Source: Kribbella jiaozuonensis (lineage in GTDB: Bacteria; Actinomycetota; Actinomycetes; Propionibacteriales; Kribbellaceae). From it: a DNA stretch of 64,000 nt. Position numbers and translations under genes: made by a program. The DNA lies in the NCBI RefSeq assembly GCF_005233875.1, contig NZ_SZPZ01000002.1, positions 1,302,001 to 1,366,000 of the forward strand. The letters are read 5' to 3'. Shown piece after piece: positions 8,609 through 16,291 of the stretch (its first letter is position 1; the number at the start of each line of letters is the position of its first letter). Below the pieces are notes generated by a model, which saw only the letters and a program-made list of their open reading frames with translations, was not told the DNA's origin and did no database searches.

Positions 8609-9779
8609 GTGATGTCTCCTGACCTGTCGGCGCTGGTGCCGCGGTGTGCTCGCCCGCGGCCGCGTAATAGAAGTGCTCGTACTTGATGTCCTCGGGCCGC
8701 ATGCCCGCGCCGGCCAACTGCTCCAGCGTGTGCGCGACCATCTGCGGGCCGCCGCACACCATCGCCGTCCGTCCGTACAGGATCTGGCGGGCCGCGACCG
8801 TACCGACCTTTCCGCGGGTGCCCGGGTAGGACGCGTCGTCCGACACGACCTCCGTGTAGTCGAACCAGGCCCGGTCCTGGGCCAGCGCCCGCAGCCGCGG
8901 GCGGTCGTACAGGTGCCAGGGCAGGCGGACGCCGTGCAGCAGATGCACCAGCGGTCCGTTGCCCGAGCGCTTCCACTCGTTGTCGACCTGCTCGAGTACG
9001 GCGAGGAGCGGCGCGAGACCGGTGCCGCCCGCGACCATCAGCAGCTCGCGCTCGTCACCGTCCCGCCGGGTCAGCCGCTCACCGATCGGCGCTCCGAGCT
9101 TCACCGTGTCGCCGGCCTTGAGCGACCGGACCACGGCCGGGCTCACCTGGCCGCCGTCGATCTGCTGCACGTGCAGATCGATCGAGCCGTCCGCGCGCGG
9201 GGCGTTGGCCGGGCTGAAGTACCGCCACTGCCGCGGCCGCTGCGGGATCTCCATCGACACCGACTGGCCGGGGCGGAACCGGAACCCCTGCCGCGGCTGG
9301 ACCTTCAGCAGGGTGAGGTCCATGGTCCGCCGTTCGACCGAGAGCACGTCCGCGTCCCACCAGTCCGGAGTGGACTCCTCCGATGTCTCGGCAGCCTCGA
9401 CCATGATCCGCGCGACCACCTGGTACGCCGCTGTCCAGTGCGCGGCCAGGTCCTCGTCCCACACGGGCCCGAGGAAGTGCTTCAGCGTCGCGCAGAGCGA
9501 GGCGCCGACCGCGTTGTAGTGCTCCGCGACGACGGCGTACTTGCGATGGTCACGGCCGAGGTGCTGCAGGAAGTTCGCATCGTTCTCGAGCTGGTCGGCA
9601 TGACTGACGATTCGGCCGAGTGCGCTGACGAACTTGTCCCGCTGGTTCGACATCGAGAGCGGGAACATCGACCGTACCTCGGGGTGAGATACGAAGATGT
9701 GCGAGTAGAAGTACAGGGCTACCTGATCCCCGTACGCCGACACCTGGTCCCAGCTGCGTTGTAGGGCGTATGCATCCAT
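8475..9779 (-). CDS. Flavohaemoglobin / globin-FAD-NAD reductase
   Basis: A 434-aa globin fused to a ferredoxin-NADP reductase-like module, the architecture of Hmp, which oxidises NO to nitrate with O2 and NAD(P)H. Globin residues seen are Tyr B10 in YFYSHIF (Y25), Gln in MSNQRDKF and proximal His in GRDHRKY (H78). The FAD site is RQWRYFSPA and the nucleotide site is VAGGTGLAPLL. The domain normally ends near KYEHFYYAAAGE. Here a Pro-rich tail of about 55 residues runs on into the DivIVA-like gene. ATG 9779 matches the family N-terminus better than the upstream in-frame ATG at 9851. It is the first gene of the NOS operon, so it may feed electrons to NOS, remove its product, or both (inference). 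Confidence 0.88.
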   Translation of the reverse strand: MDAYALQRSWDQVSAYGDQVALYFYSHIFVSHPEVRSMFPLSMSNQRDKFVSALGRIVSHADQLENDANFLQHLGRDHRKYAVVAEHYNAVGASLCATLKHFLGPVWDEDLAAHWTAAYQVVARIMVEAAETSEESTPDWWDADVLSVERRTMDLTLLKVQPRQGFRFRPGQSVSMEIPQRPRQWRYFSPANAPRADGSIDLHVQQIDGGQVSPAVVRSLKAGDTVKLGAPIGERLTRRDGDERELLMVAGGTGLAPLLAVLEQVDNEWKRSGNGPLVHLLHGVRLPWHLYDRPRLRALAQDRAWFDYTEVVSDDASYPGTRGKVGTVAARQILYGRTAMVCGGPQMVAHTLEQLAGAGMRPEDIKYEHFYYAAAGEHTAAPAPTGQETSRDAQQPPPRLAALSDTPLDPGGEVPAPDAGSRRRHGLRIPRSAG

Positions 9780-9990
9780 GGGGCTGGTCTTATCCGGCTC
9801 GGAACGGCAGCTCCACGGACGAAACAGACATGTCCTCCCGGTCGTCGGCATAACGCGCCGACGGGTACTGCGTTGACAAGAGTGTCCTCCTACTGTGCGT
9901 CCCCGAGCCTGTCCACTTCCGTGATCTTCCCGATCTACCCCCGGGTTCGCGGCTTGAAACGGCGTGTCGGACTGGATCGTCTCGAAAATC

Positions 9991-10012
9991 TTGACCTGAG
10001 GTAGAGGGTCAA
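9991..10012. promoter_or_regulatory. Inverted repeat, possible MerR-type operator
   Basis: TTGACC at 9991-9996 and GGTCAA at 10007-10012 form a perfect 6-bp dyad with a 10-bp centre. Read on either strand it begins with a -35-like TTGACC, which resembles promoters of MerR-family regulators. It lies between the divergent flavohaemoglobin operon and the RNHCP gene, 212 bp from the former start. No MerR gene is in the window. The rest of 9780-10148 shows nothing else I can name. Confidence 0.35.
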
Positions 10013-10148
10013 TCGCTTGATCTACAAGGCGATCCGCCGGTCCTGCAAGTTGCTTAGGGCAACTAACTGTGGAAGACCGGCTCAGTTAATCGATTGACGG
10101 TCCCGGGCGCGCCCTGATCTGCTGGGAGTTCGTGCGCCGGACCGGCCG

Positions 10149-10616
10149 GTGCGGACCGGAAGGAGGAGAGCCGATGTCTGTTCTGTCCTGCAGCTTTGCT
10201 CTGAAAGGTTCAATGGTTTGGCTTTCGCACGTTCGTTCAGTTGTGAACACTGCGGCGTAGAGGTCTCCCTCGACGCCCCTGGCACCACCCATCGAAATCA
10301 CTGCCCGAGTTGCCTGTGGTCGCGTCATCTCGACCGCAACGTGCCGGGCGACCGCAAGGCGGACTGCTCCGGCGGCATGGAGCCGATCGCGGTCACGGTC
10401 CGCGGCGAGGGCCGCTGGGTCCTCATCCACAGATGCACCAACTGCGGCCGCCTCCGCCTCAACAAGACCGCCGGTGACGACAACGTCCTGCTCCTGATGC
10501 GGCTGGCAGCCCTGCCGCTGACCATGCCGTTCATCCCGTTCGCGGCCGAGCCCGAAACCGAGCCCATCGGCAACGGCACCACCCGCAAGCCGAGGGCCCG
10601 GAAGGCGAAGGCGTAA
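10149..10616 (+). CDS. RNHCP-domain zinc-ribbon protein
   Basis: A small protein of the RNHCP family, named after its conserved motif and of unknown function. Seen are a CEHCG knuckle, the signature HRNHCPSCLWSRHLD, PGDRKADCSGGMEPIAV, and a second knuckle RCTNCGRLRLNK. These should bind zinc. The tail is basic (TRKPRARKAKA). The start is uncertain: GTG 10149 opens the frame but has no ribosome-binding site. The strong AAGGAGGAG at 10160-10168 points to an ATG at 10174 in another frame. In-frame CTG 10188 or TTG 10218 are alternatives. Confidence 0.75.
   Translation: MRTGRRRADVCSVLQLCSERFNGLAFARSFSCEHCGVEVSLDAPGTTHRNHCPSCLWSRHLDRNVPGDRKADCSGGMEPIAVTVRGEGRWVLIHRCTNCGRLRLNKTAGDDNVLLLMRLAALPLTMPFIPFAAEPETEPIGNGTTRKPRARKAKA
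10174..10260 (+). CDS. Possible 28-residue leader ORF before RNHCP gene
   Basis: ATG 10174 stands five bases after AAGGAGGAG, the best ribosome-binding site in this region, but opens only 28 codons ending at TAG 10258-10260. It overlaps the start of the RNHCP frame. The peptide (MSVLSCSFALKGS...) is not recognisable. It could be a true upstream ORF that couples translation, or the sign of a frameshift in the N-terminus of the RNHCP gene. Confidence 0.3.
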   Translation: MSVLSCSFALKGSMVWLSHVRSVVNTAA

Positions 10617-10663
10617 CCTCGGGCCGGGTCGTCGCGCAGGAAGGCGGCCCGGAGGGGATGAGA

Positions 10664-11464
10664 GTGCGGATCGGGTCACATGTCGCCGTCGCCGGCGGGC
10701 TGGTCAAGGTCGGGCTGGCAGAGGCGACGGAGGTCGGCGCCGAGATCATCCAACTGTTTGCGGGCAATCCGCGCAGTTGGGTGCCGGCGGCCGTCGATCC
10801 GGCTGCAGACGAGGCGTTCCGTACGGCGTGCGCCGAGCGGGACCTGCCCGTCGTCGTCCACGCGCCGCACCTGATCAACCTCTGCTCGCCCTCGGACGCG
10901 GTGCTGACCCGCTCGACGGCCGCGCTCGAGCTCACCATGCAGCGTGCCACGTCGCTCGGCGCGACCACGGTCGTCGTCCACGCGGGGTCGTTGGTCGCGA
11001 AGGGTCGGCGCGCCGAAGTACTCCGCGGCCTGCACGATCTCGTCGTACCGATCGCCCACCGCTGGCCCGACGTACGACTGCTGATCGAGCCAACGGCCGG
11101 AGCCGGGGAGGCTGCGGCGTCGACCATCGAGAGCAGCATCGAGTACTTGGACGCTCTCAACGACCCGGAGATCGGCCTGTGCCTGGACACGTGTCACCTG
11201 CACGCGGCCGGCGAGGATCTGAGGGCCATCGTGCAAGTAGCCGACCGTGTTGGGCTGGTTCACGTGAACGACAGCCGCGATCCTGCCGGCTCACGTCGTG
11301 ATCGCCACGAGTCGCTCGGGCGTGGCATGGTCGGGCGCGCCGAGCTAGAAGACGTGCTCGCGTCGCTTCACGGCATTCCGATGCTGGTGGAGACGCCGAC
11401 GCATGCCCGGGACGTCGGCTTGCTGAAGGACTTGCGGGATCGGCTTGGTGTTGCCGTACCGTGA
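10664..11464 (+). CDS. nfo: Endonuclease IV (AP endonuclease)
   Basis: DNA-repair enzyme that cuts 5' of abasic sites. The 266-aa TIM barrel carries the zinc-ligand segments of the family: VVVHAPHLINL, VVHAGS, LLIEPTAGAGEA, GLCLDTCHLHAAG, GLVHVNDSRD, RRDRHESLGRG and MLVETPTHARD. GTG 10664 is preferred over ATG 10658 because GGAGGGG at 10651-10657 touches the ATG but stands well placed for the GTG. The protein then begins VRIGSHV, the usual Nfo N-terminus. It lies 47 bp after the RNHCP gene and 3 bp before the next gene, so these probably share a transcript. Confidence 0.9.
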   Translation: MRIGSHVAVAGGLVKVGLAEATEVGAEIIQLFAGNPRSWVPAAVDPAADEAFRTACAERDLPVVVHAPHLINLCSPSDAVLTRSTAALELTMQRATSLGATTVVVHAGSLVAKGRRAEVLRGLHDLVVPIAHRWPDVRLLIEPTAGAGEAAASTIESSIEYLDALNDPEIGLCLDTCHLHAAGEDLRAIVQVADRVGLVHVNDSRDPAGSRRDRHESLGRGMVGRAELEDVLASLHGIPMLVETPTHARDVGLLKDLRDRLGVAVP

Positions 11465-11467
11465 AGC

Positions 11468-12274
11468 ATGCCGTGGTTCCCGGAGTTCTCCACCGCGATC
11501 GAGTTGGCACGTCGTGATGCCCGGGCGCGGGAGCAGGCGGATCCGGTCGCGCAGTACCTGAAGGCGCTGTACGACGGGGCGCCCGGCGCGCTGGAGAAGA
11601 CCTGGCCGGGGGATGTGGTCGTGCATGATCCGCGGGCCGGCGAGATCCGCGGGCATCATGACCTGCGGACGTTCATCCACAGCAACCGGGAGTGGATGGC
11701 CGCGCACCACGCCCAGCTGAAGGTGGTCGGTTCGATCACGGTCGGCGGGCGCGCGGCGGTGGAGCTGCTGGTCCACGTCCTGCACGAGGGCGACGAGGTG
11801 GCCTGGCCGGTCGCGGTGGTCGCCGAGTCGCTGGACGAGCGGTCCGTCGAGTTCCGCACGTACTGCAGCCAGTGGCCGGTCGACGGCCTGCGCCACCTCC
11901 GCCCGCCGATCCTCGACGCCGGCGCCGTCGAGACGCCGTACGCCGTCGCGCGCCACCTCGACGGGCTCGCGGGCGGCGATGCCGAGTCGGTCGTGAAGGG
12001 CTTCGATCCGGACGGCTACGTGCAGGAACCGATCGGCCCCGACAACATCCACCGCGGGGCTACCGGGCTCCGGGACTTCTACGCCAGGTTGCTCAGCGTC
12101 GGCGGGATCGACGTACAGCCGTGTGCGGGCACGGATGACGGCATCGGCTTCGCGCTGGAGTACAACCTGATCGGCCGGGGGAGTGAGCCACCTCAGGCCG
12201 GACTCGCGATCTTCGACCGCGGCACCGACGGTCACCTCGCGGCGGTCCGCCTGTACGACGACATCACTCGCTAG
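11468..12274 (+). CDS. Tandem SnoaL/NTF2-like protein
   Basis: A 268-aa protein made of two related cone-fold (SnoaL/NTF2-like) halves, residues about 20-140 and 150-268. Both contain paired patterns such as QYLKALYDG...VVVHDP and RHLDGLAGG...YVQEP, followed by a GHHDLRTF / GATGLRDFY helix. Such folds bind small hydrophobic ligands as isomerases, cyclases or non-catalytic binders. The substrate cannot be assigned. It starts 3 bp after nfo, so it is likely cotranscribed, and its end overlaps the convergent peroxiredoxin-like gene by 11 bp. Confidence 0.6.
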   Translation: MPWFPEFSTAIELARRDARAREQADPVAQYLKALYDGAPGALEKTWPGDVVVHDPRAGEIRGHHDLRTFIHSNREWMAAHHAQLKVVGSITVGGRAAVELLVHVLHEGDEVAWPVAVVAESLDERSVEFRTYCSQWPVDGLRHLRPPILDAGAVETPYAVARHLDGLAGGDAESVVKGFDPDGYVQEPIGPDNIHRGATGLRDFYARLLSVGGIDVQPCAGTDDGIGFALEYNLIGRGSEPPQAGLAIFDRGTDGHLAAVRLYDDITR

Positions 12275-12851
12275 GGCGCTTGTTCCATCCGTGGAAGGCG
12301 CTGTGGTCGCCGTTCTCCCACGCCTCACGCAGGCCCGGCTTGCTGAGATCCCAGTCGGGACGTATTTCGGCGCTCGCCGCCCGCAGGTCCTGCCACAGCT
12401 CGGAGATCGTCGGCCGGCCCCAGAACCAGTAGCCGTTGTAGATGCTGTGCACGACCAGGCCGGGCTTGAGCACGAGCGTGTACGGGATCATCGGGTCGTT
12501 GTCGGGATCGGTGTACTCCTGGATGTCGAGGTCTCGCTGCACGATCCGTCCCGGATCGGACAGGAACGGCCACTGCGCGCCGACCGACGCCCGGAACTCC
12601 TGCAGCGTGTGGTGCTCGTCGGTCGCGATCGTCACGATCTGGGTGTAGCTGACCGCGATCTTCGGGTAGAACGCCGCAAGCTCGAGGTGCTGCTGATGCT
12701 CCTTGGGGCAGTAGTGCCCCCGCGCGAGCGTGAGGATCATCGGATCCTCACCCTGAAGGTCACTCAGCTTCCGCGGTACATCTTCGTGGTCGGGAAGCTC
12801 GTAGTCGGGGAACACGGCGCCGGGCACGATGTCAGCTCGCATGATCGTCAC
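12264..12851 (-). CDS. Peroxiredoxin-like (redoxin) protein coupled to VanS paralogue
   Basis: A 195-aa thioredoxin-fold protein of the AhpC/TSA or redoxin type. It has FPDYELPDH near the N-terminus and a single candidate active Cys in ARGHYCPKEH (residue 48). A CPxxC-like relay or resolving Cys is missing, so a 1-Cys mechanism or a non-peroxidase role is possible. ATG 12851 overlaps the stop of the upstream histidine kinase in ATGA, so it should be cotranslated with that sensor. The link between a cell-envelope sensor and a redox protein suggests a stress-response module; this is inference. An ATG three codons in (12842) is an alternative start. Confidence 0.7.
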   Translation of the reverse strand: MTIMRADIVPGAVFPDYELPDHEDVPRKLSDLQGEDPMILTLARGHYCPKEHQQHLELAAFYPKIAVSYTQIVTIATDEHHTLQEFRASVGAQWPFLSDPGRIVQRDLDIQEYTDPDNDPMIPYTLVLKPGLVVHSIYNGYWFWGRPTISELWQDLRAASAEIRPDWDLSKPGLREAWENGDHSAFHGWNKRPSE

Positions 12852-13915
12852 TGTAGAGGTAGTACGACGGTGACGTGGAGGCCGCCGCCGAGGCGGGGCA
12901 TCAGGGTCAGGGTGCCGTTGTGGGCCTCGGTGATGCTCTTGACGATGGCCAGGCCGAGGCCGACGCCCGGCTGATGGGTGCGGGCGCCGCGCTGGAACGG
13001 CTCGGTCAGGGTGGAGACCAGCTTCCGGCTGAGGAGCTCGCCGGTGTTCTCGACGGTCAGTACGACGGTGTTGAAGCGCGTCGCGGTGGTGACGGAGATG
13101 GTGCCGTGCTCGGGGAGGTTGTGGACGATCGCATTGTGGATGAGGTTCGTCGCGAGTTGGAGCAGGAGCGTGTGCGAGCCGGTGGTCGGCGTGAGCTCGC
13201 CGGTGGTCTCGATGGTGATGCCGCGTTTCTCCGCGAACGGGAGCAGAGTCTCCATCGCCTCTTCCACGATCAGCGAGAGGTCGACCCGCTCCCCGGTGAA
13301 GGAGCGCTGATCGGCGCGGCTCAGCAGTAGCAGCGCCTCGGTGAGGTTGATCGCCCGGGTGTTGATCGCGCGCAGGCGCTCGTCGAGATCGCCGCTGTCA
13401 CGGTCCGGGTCGTTGATCGCGACGTCGAGGAGCGTTTGCGTGATCGCGAGCGGAGTACGCAGTTCGTGGGAGGCGTTGGCGGCGAATCGCTTCTGTTCGG
13501 CGACATGAGCTTCGAGCTGCGCGAGCATCCGGTCGAAGCCGTCGGCGAGTTCGCGAAACTCGTCCGTCGGACCTTTGAGCTCGATCCGGTGGGACAGCGA
13601 ACCGTTCTCGGCCAGGCGAGCGGCGTTGGTGATGCGGGTCAGCGGCGCGAGCATCCGGCCCGCGAGGATCCATCCGCCCAGCAGCCCGAACACCAGCAGC
13701 AAGAAGAACACCCCGGCCGCCCGCGGAGCGAACACGTCCAGCAGACGCGACCGGACCGGGAAGACGCTGCTGTCGCCCGTGCCGTTGGGGACGACGAGGA
13801 CCGCACGCTCGGGGACGTACCGCAACAGGAACAGCCACACGGCCGCGAGCAGCAAGGTGCCCGCGAGCATGAGGAAGGCTGCGTAGCTGAGGGTGAGCTT
13901 GAGCCGGACGCTCAT
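12848..13915 (-). CDS. VanS-like sensor histidine kinase, second copy
   Basis: A 355-aa membrane sensor kinase closely related to the VanS-like kinase at 25475. Order: TM1 (LTLSYAAFLMLAG), a short extracytoplasmic loop of about 40 residues, TM2 (VFFLLLVFGLLGGWILAG), HAMP (LAPLTRITNAARL), dimerisation helix with phospho-His in NASHELRTPLA, then HATPase with NLIHNAIVHN and GVGLGLAIV. By eye the cytoplasmic parts of the two kinases are mostly identical, while the outer loops clearly differ. ATG 13915 (MSVRLKLTL) matches the start of the paralogue. No response regulator is adjacent, so it may signal to the VanR at 24784. Its divergent promoter matches those of the van genes. Confidence 0.88.
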   Translation of the reverse strand: MSVRLKLTLSYAAFLMLAGTLLLAAVWLFLLRYVPERAVLVVPNGTGDSSVFPVRSRLLDVFAPRAAGVFFLLLVFGLLGGWILAGRMLAPLTRITNAARLAENGSLSHRIELKGPTDEFRELADGFDRMLAQLEAHVAEQKRFAANASHELRTPLAITQTLLDVAINDPDRDSGDLDERLRAINTRAINLTEALLLLSRADQRSFTGERVDLSLIVEEAMETLLPFAEKRGITIETTGELTPTTGSHTLLLQLATNLIHNAIVHNLPEHGTISVTTATRFNTVVLTVENTGELLSRKLVSTLTEPFQRGARTHQPGVGLGLAIVKSITEAHNGTLTLMPRLGGGLHVTVVLPLQ

Positions 13916-13938
13916 CCATCCGACGCTACCCGGCGGGG

Positions 13939-13998
13939 CATATCGTTCGCATATCCAAAACCGCATACGTTCCGGCAACACCACGCTGTCTTCACTGG
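13939..13998. promoter_or_regulatory. van-type divergent promoter/operator C (vanS2/vanZ)
   Basis: Composite element shared with 21301-21378 and 24701-24760. On the minus strand, 13968-13939 reads GTATG-N7-TTGGATATGCGAACGATA. Eight bases away, 13977-13998 carries the conserved leader beginning AACACC and ending TTCACTGG on the plus strand. The plus-strand -10 candidate is GCATAC, eight bases before AACACC. The TATCGT and CATATC repeats about 11 bp apart fit an OmpR/PhoB-class regulator, here VanR. Confidence 0.7.
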
Positions 13999-14067
13999 AA
14001 GGCCGGTACAGACGGAGGTAGCGCGATCATCAGAGGGTGGCACGGCTGGCTCGGCACGTTCACGGGC

Positions 14068-14667
14068 GTGGCCGTCATGACGGTGCTCGCGCTGCCGGTG
14101 GCCGCGCTGGCGGTGTGCATTCTGGCCCGCCGCCGTTCATGGCGTACGGCGCTGGCCGAGGTCGGCATCGTCTACGGGACCGTGCCGTGGGTGTGGATGA
14201 CTCTCCTGCCGGGCAGCGGTGCCGGCGTCGTCCCGGCCCGCGTGAGTCTCGTGCCGCTGCACGACCTGCTGACGATGTCGGCCGACCAGATCGTCGGCAA
14301 TCTGCTCATCTTCGCCGCGCTCGGGTTCTTCGTCCCGCTGCGGTTCGCGAGGCTGGCGTCCGTACCCCGGGTCCTCGCGCTGGCGGCGGGCTGCTCGATC
14401 CTGATCGAGGTCTCGCAGTACGTCTTCCAGTTGGACCGGGTGTCGTCCGTGGACGACGTACTGCTCAACACCGCCGGCGCCGGACTGGCCGCCCTCGCCT
14501 CACGCCGTTGGAAGCTGCACCGTCCGGCCCGAGGCGATCGACTCCTCGATCGCGCAGATGAGCTCAGTGACCAGTACGCCGTGGTCGATGCCCGGCCCGA
14601 GGTCGCCGCCGTCGACGAGCCCGGCCGCGAAGTCCTGGACCATCCAGACCGCCGGCCCGACCTGTGA
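14068..14667 (+). CDS. vanZ: VanZ-family membrane protein
   Basis: Integral membrane protein of the VanZ family, members of which give low-level teicoplanin or lipoglycopeptide resistance by an unknown mechanism. Four to five helices are visible: VLALPVAALAVCILA, IVYGTVPWVWMTLLP, a helix over IVGNLLIFAALGFFVPL, and VLALAAGCSILIEVSQYVFQ. The family-typical IEVSQYVFQLDRVSSVDDVLLNTAGA follows in parts. The tail after residue 150 overlaps the convergent oxidoreductase gene by 168 bp and may not be typical. The start is doubtful: GTG 14068 or ATG 14077 lack a ribosome-binding site. GGAGGT at 14014-14019 points to in-frame ATC triplets at 14026 and 14029. The upstream promoter matches those of vanH and vanY. 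Confidence 0.75.
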   Translation: MAVMTVLALPVAALAVCILARRRSWRTALAEVGIVYGTVPWVWMTLLPGSGAGVVPARVSLVPLHDLLTMSADQIVGNLLIFAALGFFVPLRFARLASVPRVLALAAGCSILIEVSQYVFQLDRVSSVDDVLLNTAGAGLAALASRRWKLHRPARGDRLLDRADELSDQYAVVDARPEVAAVDEPGREVLDHPDRRPDL

Positions 14668-15504
14668 CCGCCCGATCCTTCCCGCGACGGGCCACGTCGA
14701 CCGGTACTTGTCGCTGACAACCGTCAGCCCCTGATGCGACAGGTCCGCGGTCACCGACCCCTCGGTCCCGACCACCTGGAACCGGAAGTCGACGATCCCG
14801 TCACCGGCATCCGGCAGCGTCCACGCCGACGACAGCGTCGCGGTCGATCCGTCCTCGAAGCTGACCAGCGCGTGTACGACGTCCCACGTGTCGATGCCGC
14901 GCTTGGCGAGCACACCACGAGAGCCGACTGCGCTGACCGACACCGCCCGTCGGCCGGTGAGGAACAGGATGAGGTCGACGGTGTGCGGCATGAGGAACCA
15001 CGCCGGTGACGACTTCGCCGCCCACGACAGCATCGTCGTCGGCACGAAGTACGAGTTGCTCAGGGTGGCCGAGGCCGTGATCGGATCGCCGACGGAGTCC
15101 ATCGCCGCCTTGGCCTGCACCACGTGCGGATTCCACCGGTTCTCGAATCCGACCAGGCATCGCACCCCCGCGCGATGCACCGCCTCCGCGATGGCATGTG
15201 CGTCGTCGAGGTTCGTGGCGACCGGCTTCTCGATCAGCAGATGCTTGCCCGCTCCAGCCACGTCGACAGCGACCTCGCGATGGGCGAAGTCCGGGGTGGC
15301 CACGATGACGGCGTCCGGGTCGAGCTTCTCGAGCAACTCGACGTGTGATGAGACGACGGGCAGGCCGGTGGCCGCGCGTGCTTGCGAGGCCACCGTCTCC
15401 GCCGGCTCGGCCAGACCGACCACAGTGACGTCCGGCTGGGTATGGAGTGCCTCGGCGAACAGTCTCCCGCGGAGACCGGCGCCGACGATGCCTATGGTGA
15501 CCAT
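14500..15504 (-). CDS. Gfo/Idh/MocA-family oxidoreductase
   Basis: A 334-aa NAD(P)-dependent dehydrogenase predicted to act on a sugar, inositol or similar polyol derivative. The Rossmann motif GIVGAGLRGRLFAEAL starts at residue 5, ATPDFAHREV and the conserved HLLIEKPVA (EKP) follow, and the C-terminal alpha/beta substrate domain begins at about 125. The catalytic-site His is in LMPHTVDL. The ATG shares one base with the stop of the upstream SDR gene (TGATG), so the two are coupled. Its 3' 168 bp overlap the tail of the convergent VanZ gene. The substrate is not determinable from sequence. Confidence 0.85.
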   Translation of the reverse strand: MVTIGIVGAGLRGRLFAEALHTQPDVTVVGLAEPAETVASQARAATGLPVVSSHVELLEKLDPDAVIVATPDFAHREVAVDVAGAGKHLLIEKPVATNLDDAHAIAEAVHRAGVRCLVGFENRWNPHVVQAKAAMDSVGDPITASATLSNSYFVPTTMLSWAAKSSPAWFLMPHTVDLILFLTGRRAVSVSAVGSRGVLAKRGIDTWDVVHALVSFEDGSTATLSSAWTLPDAGDGIVDFRFQVVGTEGSVTADLSHQGLTVVSDKYRSTWPVAGRIGRSQVGPAVWMVQDFAAGLVDGGDLGPGIDHGVLVTELICAIEESIASGRTVQLPTA

Positions 15505-16271
15505 CAGAACAGTGTGAAGCCGCCGTCGACCTTGACGATAGAGCCGGTCATGAAACTGGACGCCTCGCTCGCCAGGAAGATTGCCACCGGCCCCAACTCC
15601 GGCGGCAGCCCATACCGCTTCATGGCCGCCGGGTCCACGCACCACTCCTTGAACTCCGGCTGGTCGACCGGCGACATCTCGGTCAGGAAGTACCCCGGCG
15701 CCATCGCGTTCACCCGGATCCCGTGCGGCGCCCACTCGGCCGCCAGCGCCTTGGTCAGCTGATGTACGGCGGCCTTCGACGAGAGGTACGACGCCTGCCA
15801 GCGCGGCTGGTTCACGATCTCCGCCGACATCGAACCGACGTTCACGATCGTCCCGCCGCCGCGCGCGGCCATCCGCTTGGCCACCGCACGACTGCAGTAC
15901 CAGAGGCCGTCGACGTTCACCGAGAACACCTCGTGCCACGCGGTATCAGGCGTCTCGAACGCACGACCGGCGACCCCGATGCCGGCGTTGTTCAGCAACA
16001 CGTCGATCTCGCCGAACTCGCTGCTCACCTGCCCGACCGCGCGTTCGACGTCCTCGACATCGGACACCTCGAGCTGTACGCCGTACGCACGGATGCCGAG
16101 CGCGGTGAGCTCAGCGGCGGCAGCTTCGGCAGCAGCGAGGGTCCGCGCGGTGACCGCGACCGCGGCACCGGCATCGCCGAGCGCCTCGGCCATCGCGCGT
16201 CCGAGACCCCGGCTGCCACCGGTGACGAGAGCAACCTTGCCCTCGAGGGAGAACTTCTGCATCGCGTTCAT
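15504..16271 (-). CDS. Short-chain dehydrogenase/reductase
   Basis: A 255-aa classical SDR that oxidises or reduces a hydroxyl/keto group with NAD(P)H. Seen are the cofactor motif TGGSRGLG (near residue 16), NNAGIG, catalytic Ser in NVGSMSAE, YxxxK in SYLSSKAAV and the C-terminal ITGSIV-type segment (MTGSIVKVDGGF). ATG 16271 (MNAMQKFSLEGK) has AAGGG upstream on the coding strand; an upstream ATG at 16295 is less likely. It is coupled to the Gfo/Idh/MocA gene, and the pair resembles polyol or gluconate-type modules. It starts 21 bp from the end of the tetR-like gene on the same strand. Confidence 0.88.
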   Translation of the reverse strand: MNAMQKFSLEGKVALVTGGSRGLGRAMAEALGDAGAAVAVTARTLAAAEAAAAELTALGIRAYGVQLEVSDVEDVERAVGQVSSEFGEIDVLLNNAGIGVAGRAFETPDTAWHEVFSVNVDGLWYCSRAVAKRMAARGGGTIVNVGSMSAEIVNQPRWQASYLSSKAAVHQLTKALAAEWAPHGIRVNAMAPGYFLTEMSPVDQPEFKEWCVDPAAMKRYGLPPELGPVAIFLASEASSFMTGSIVKVDGGFTLF

Positions 16272-16291
16272 GGTGACCCTTCTGTGGTGCC

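Noticed and set aside
14037..14561. Plus-strand frame starting GTG 14037
   Set aside because: It overlaps vanZ in another phase, is Arg-rich and lacks the hydrophobic helices of the VanZ frame.
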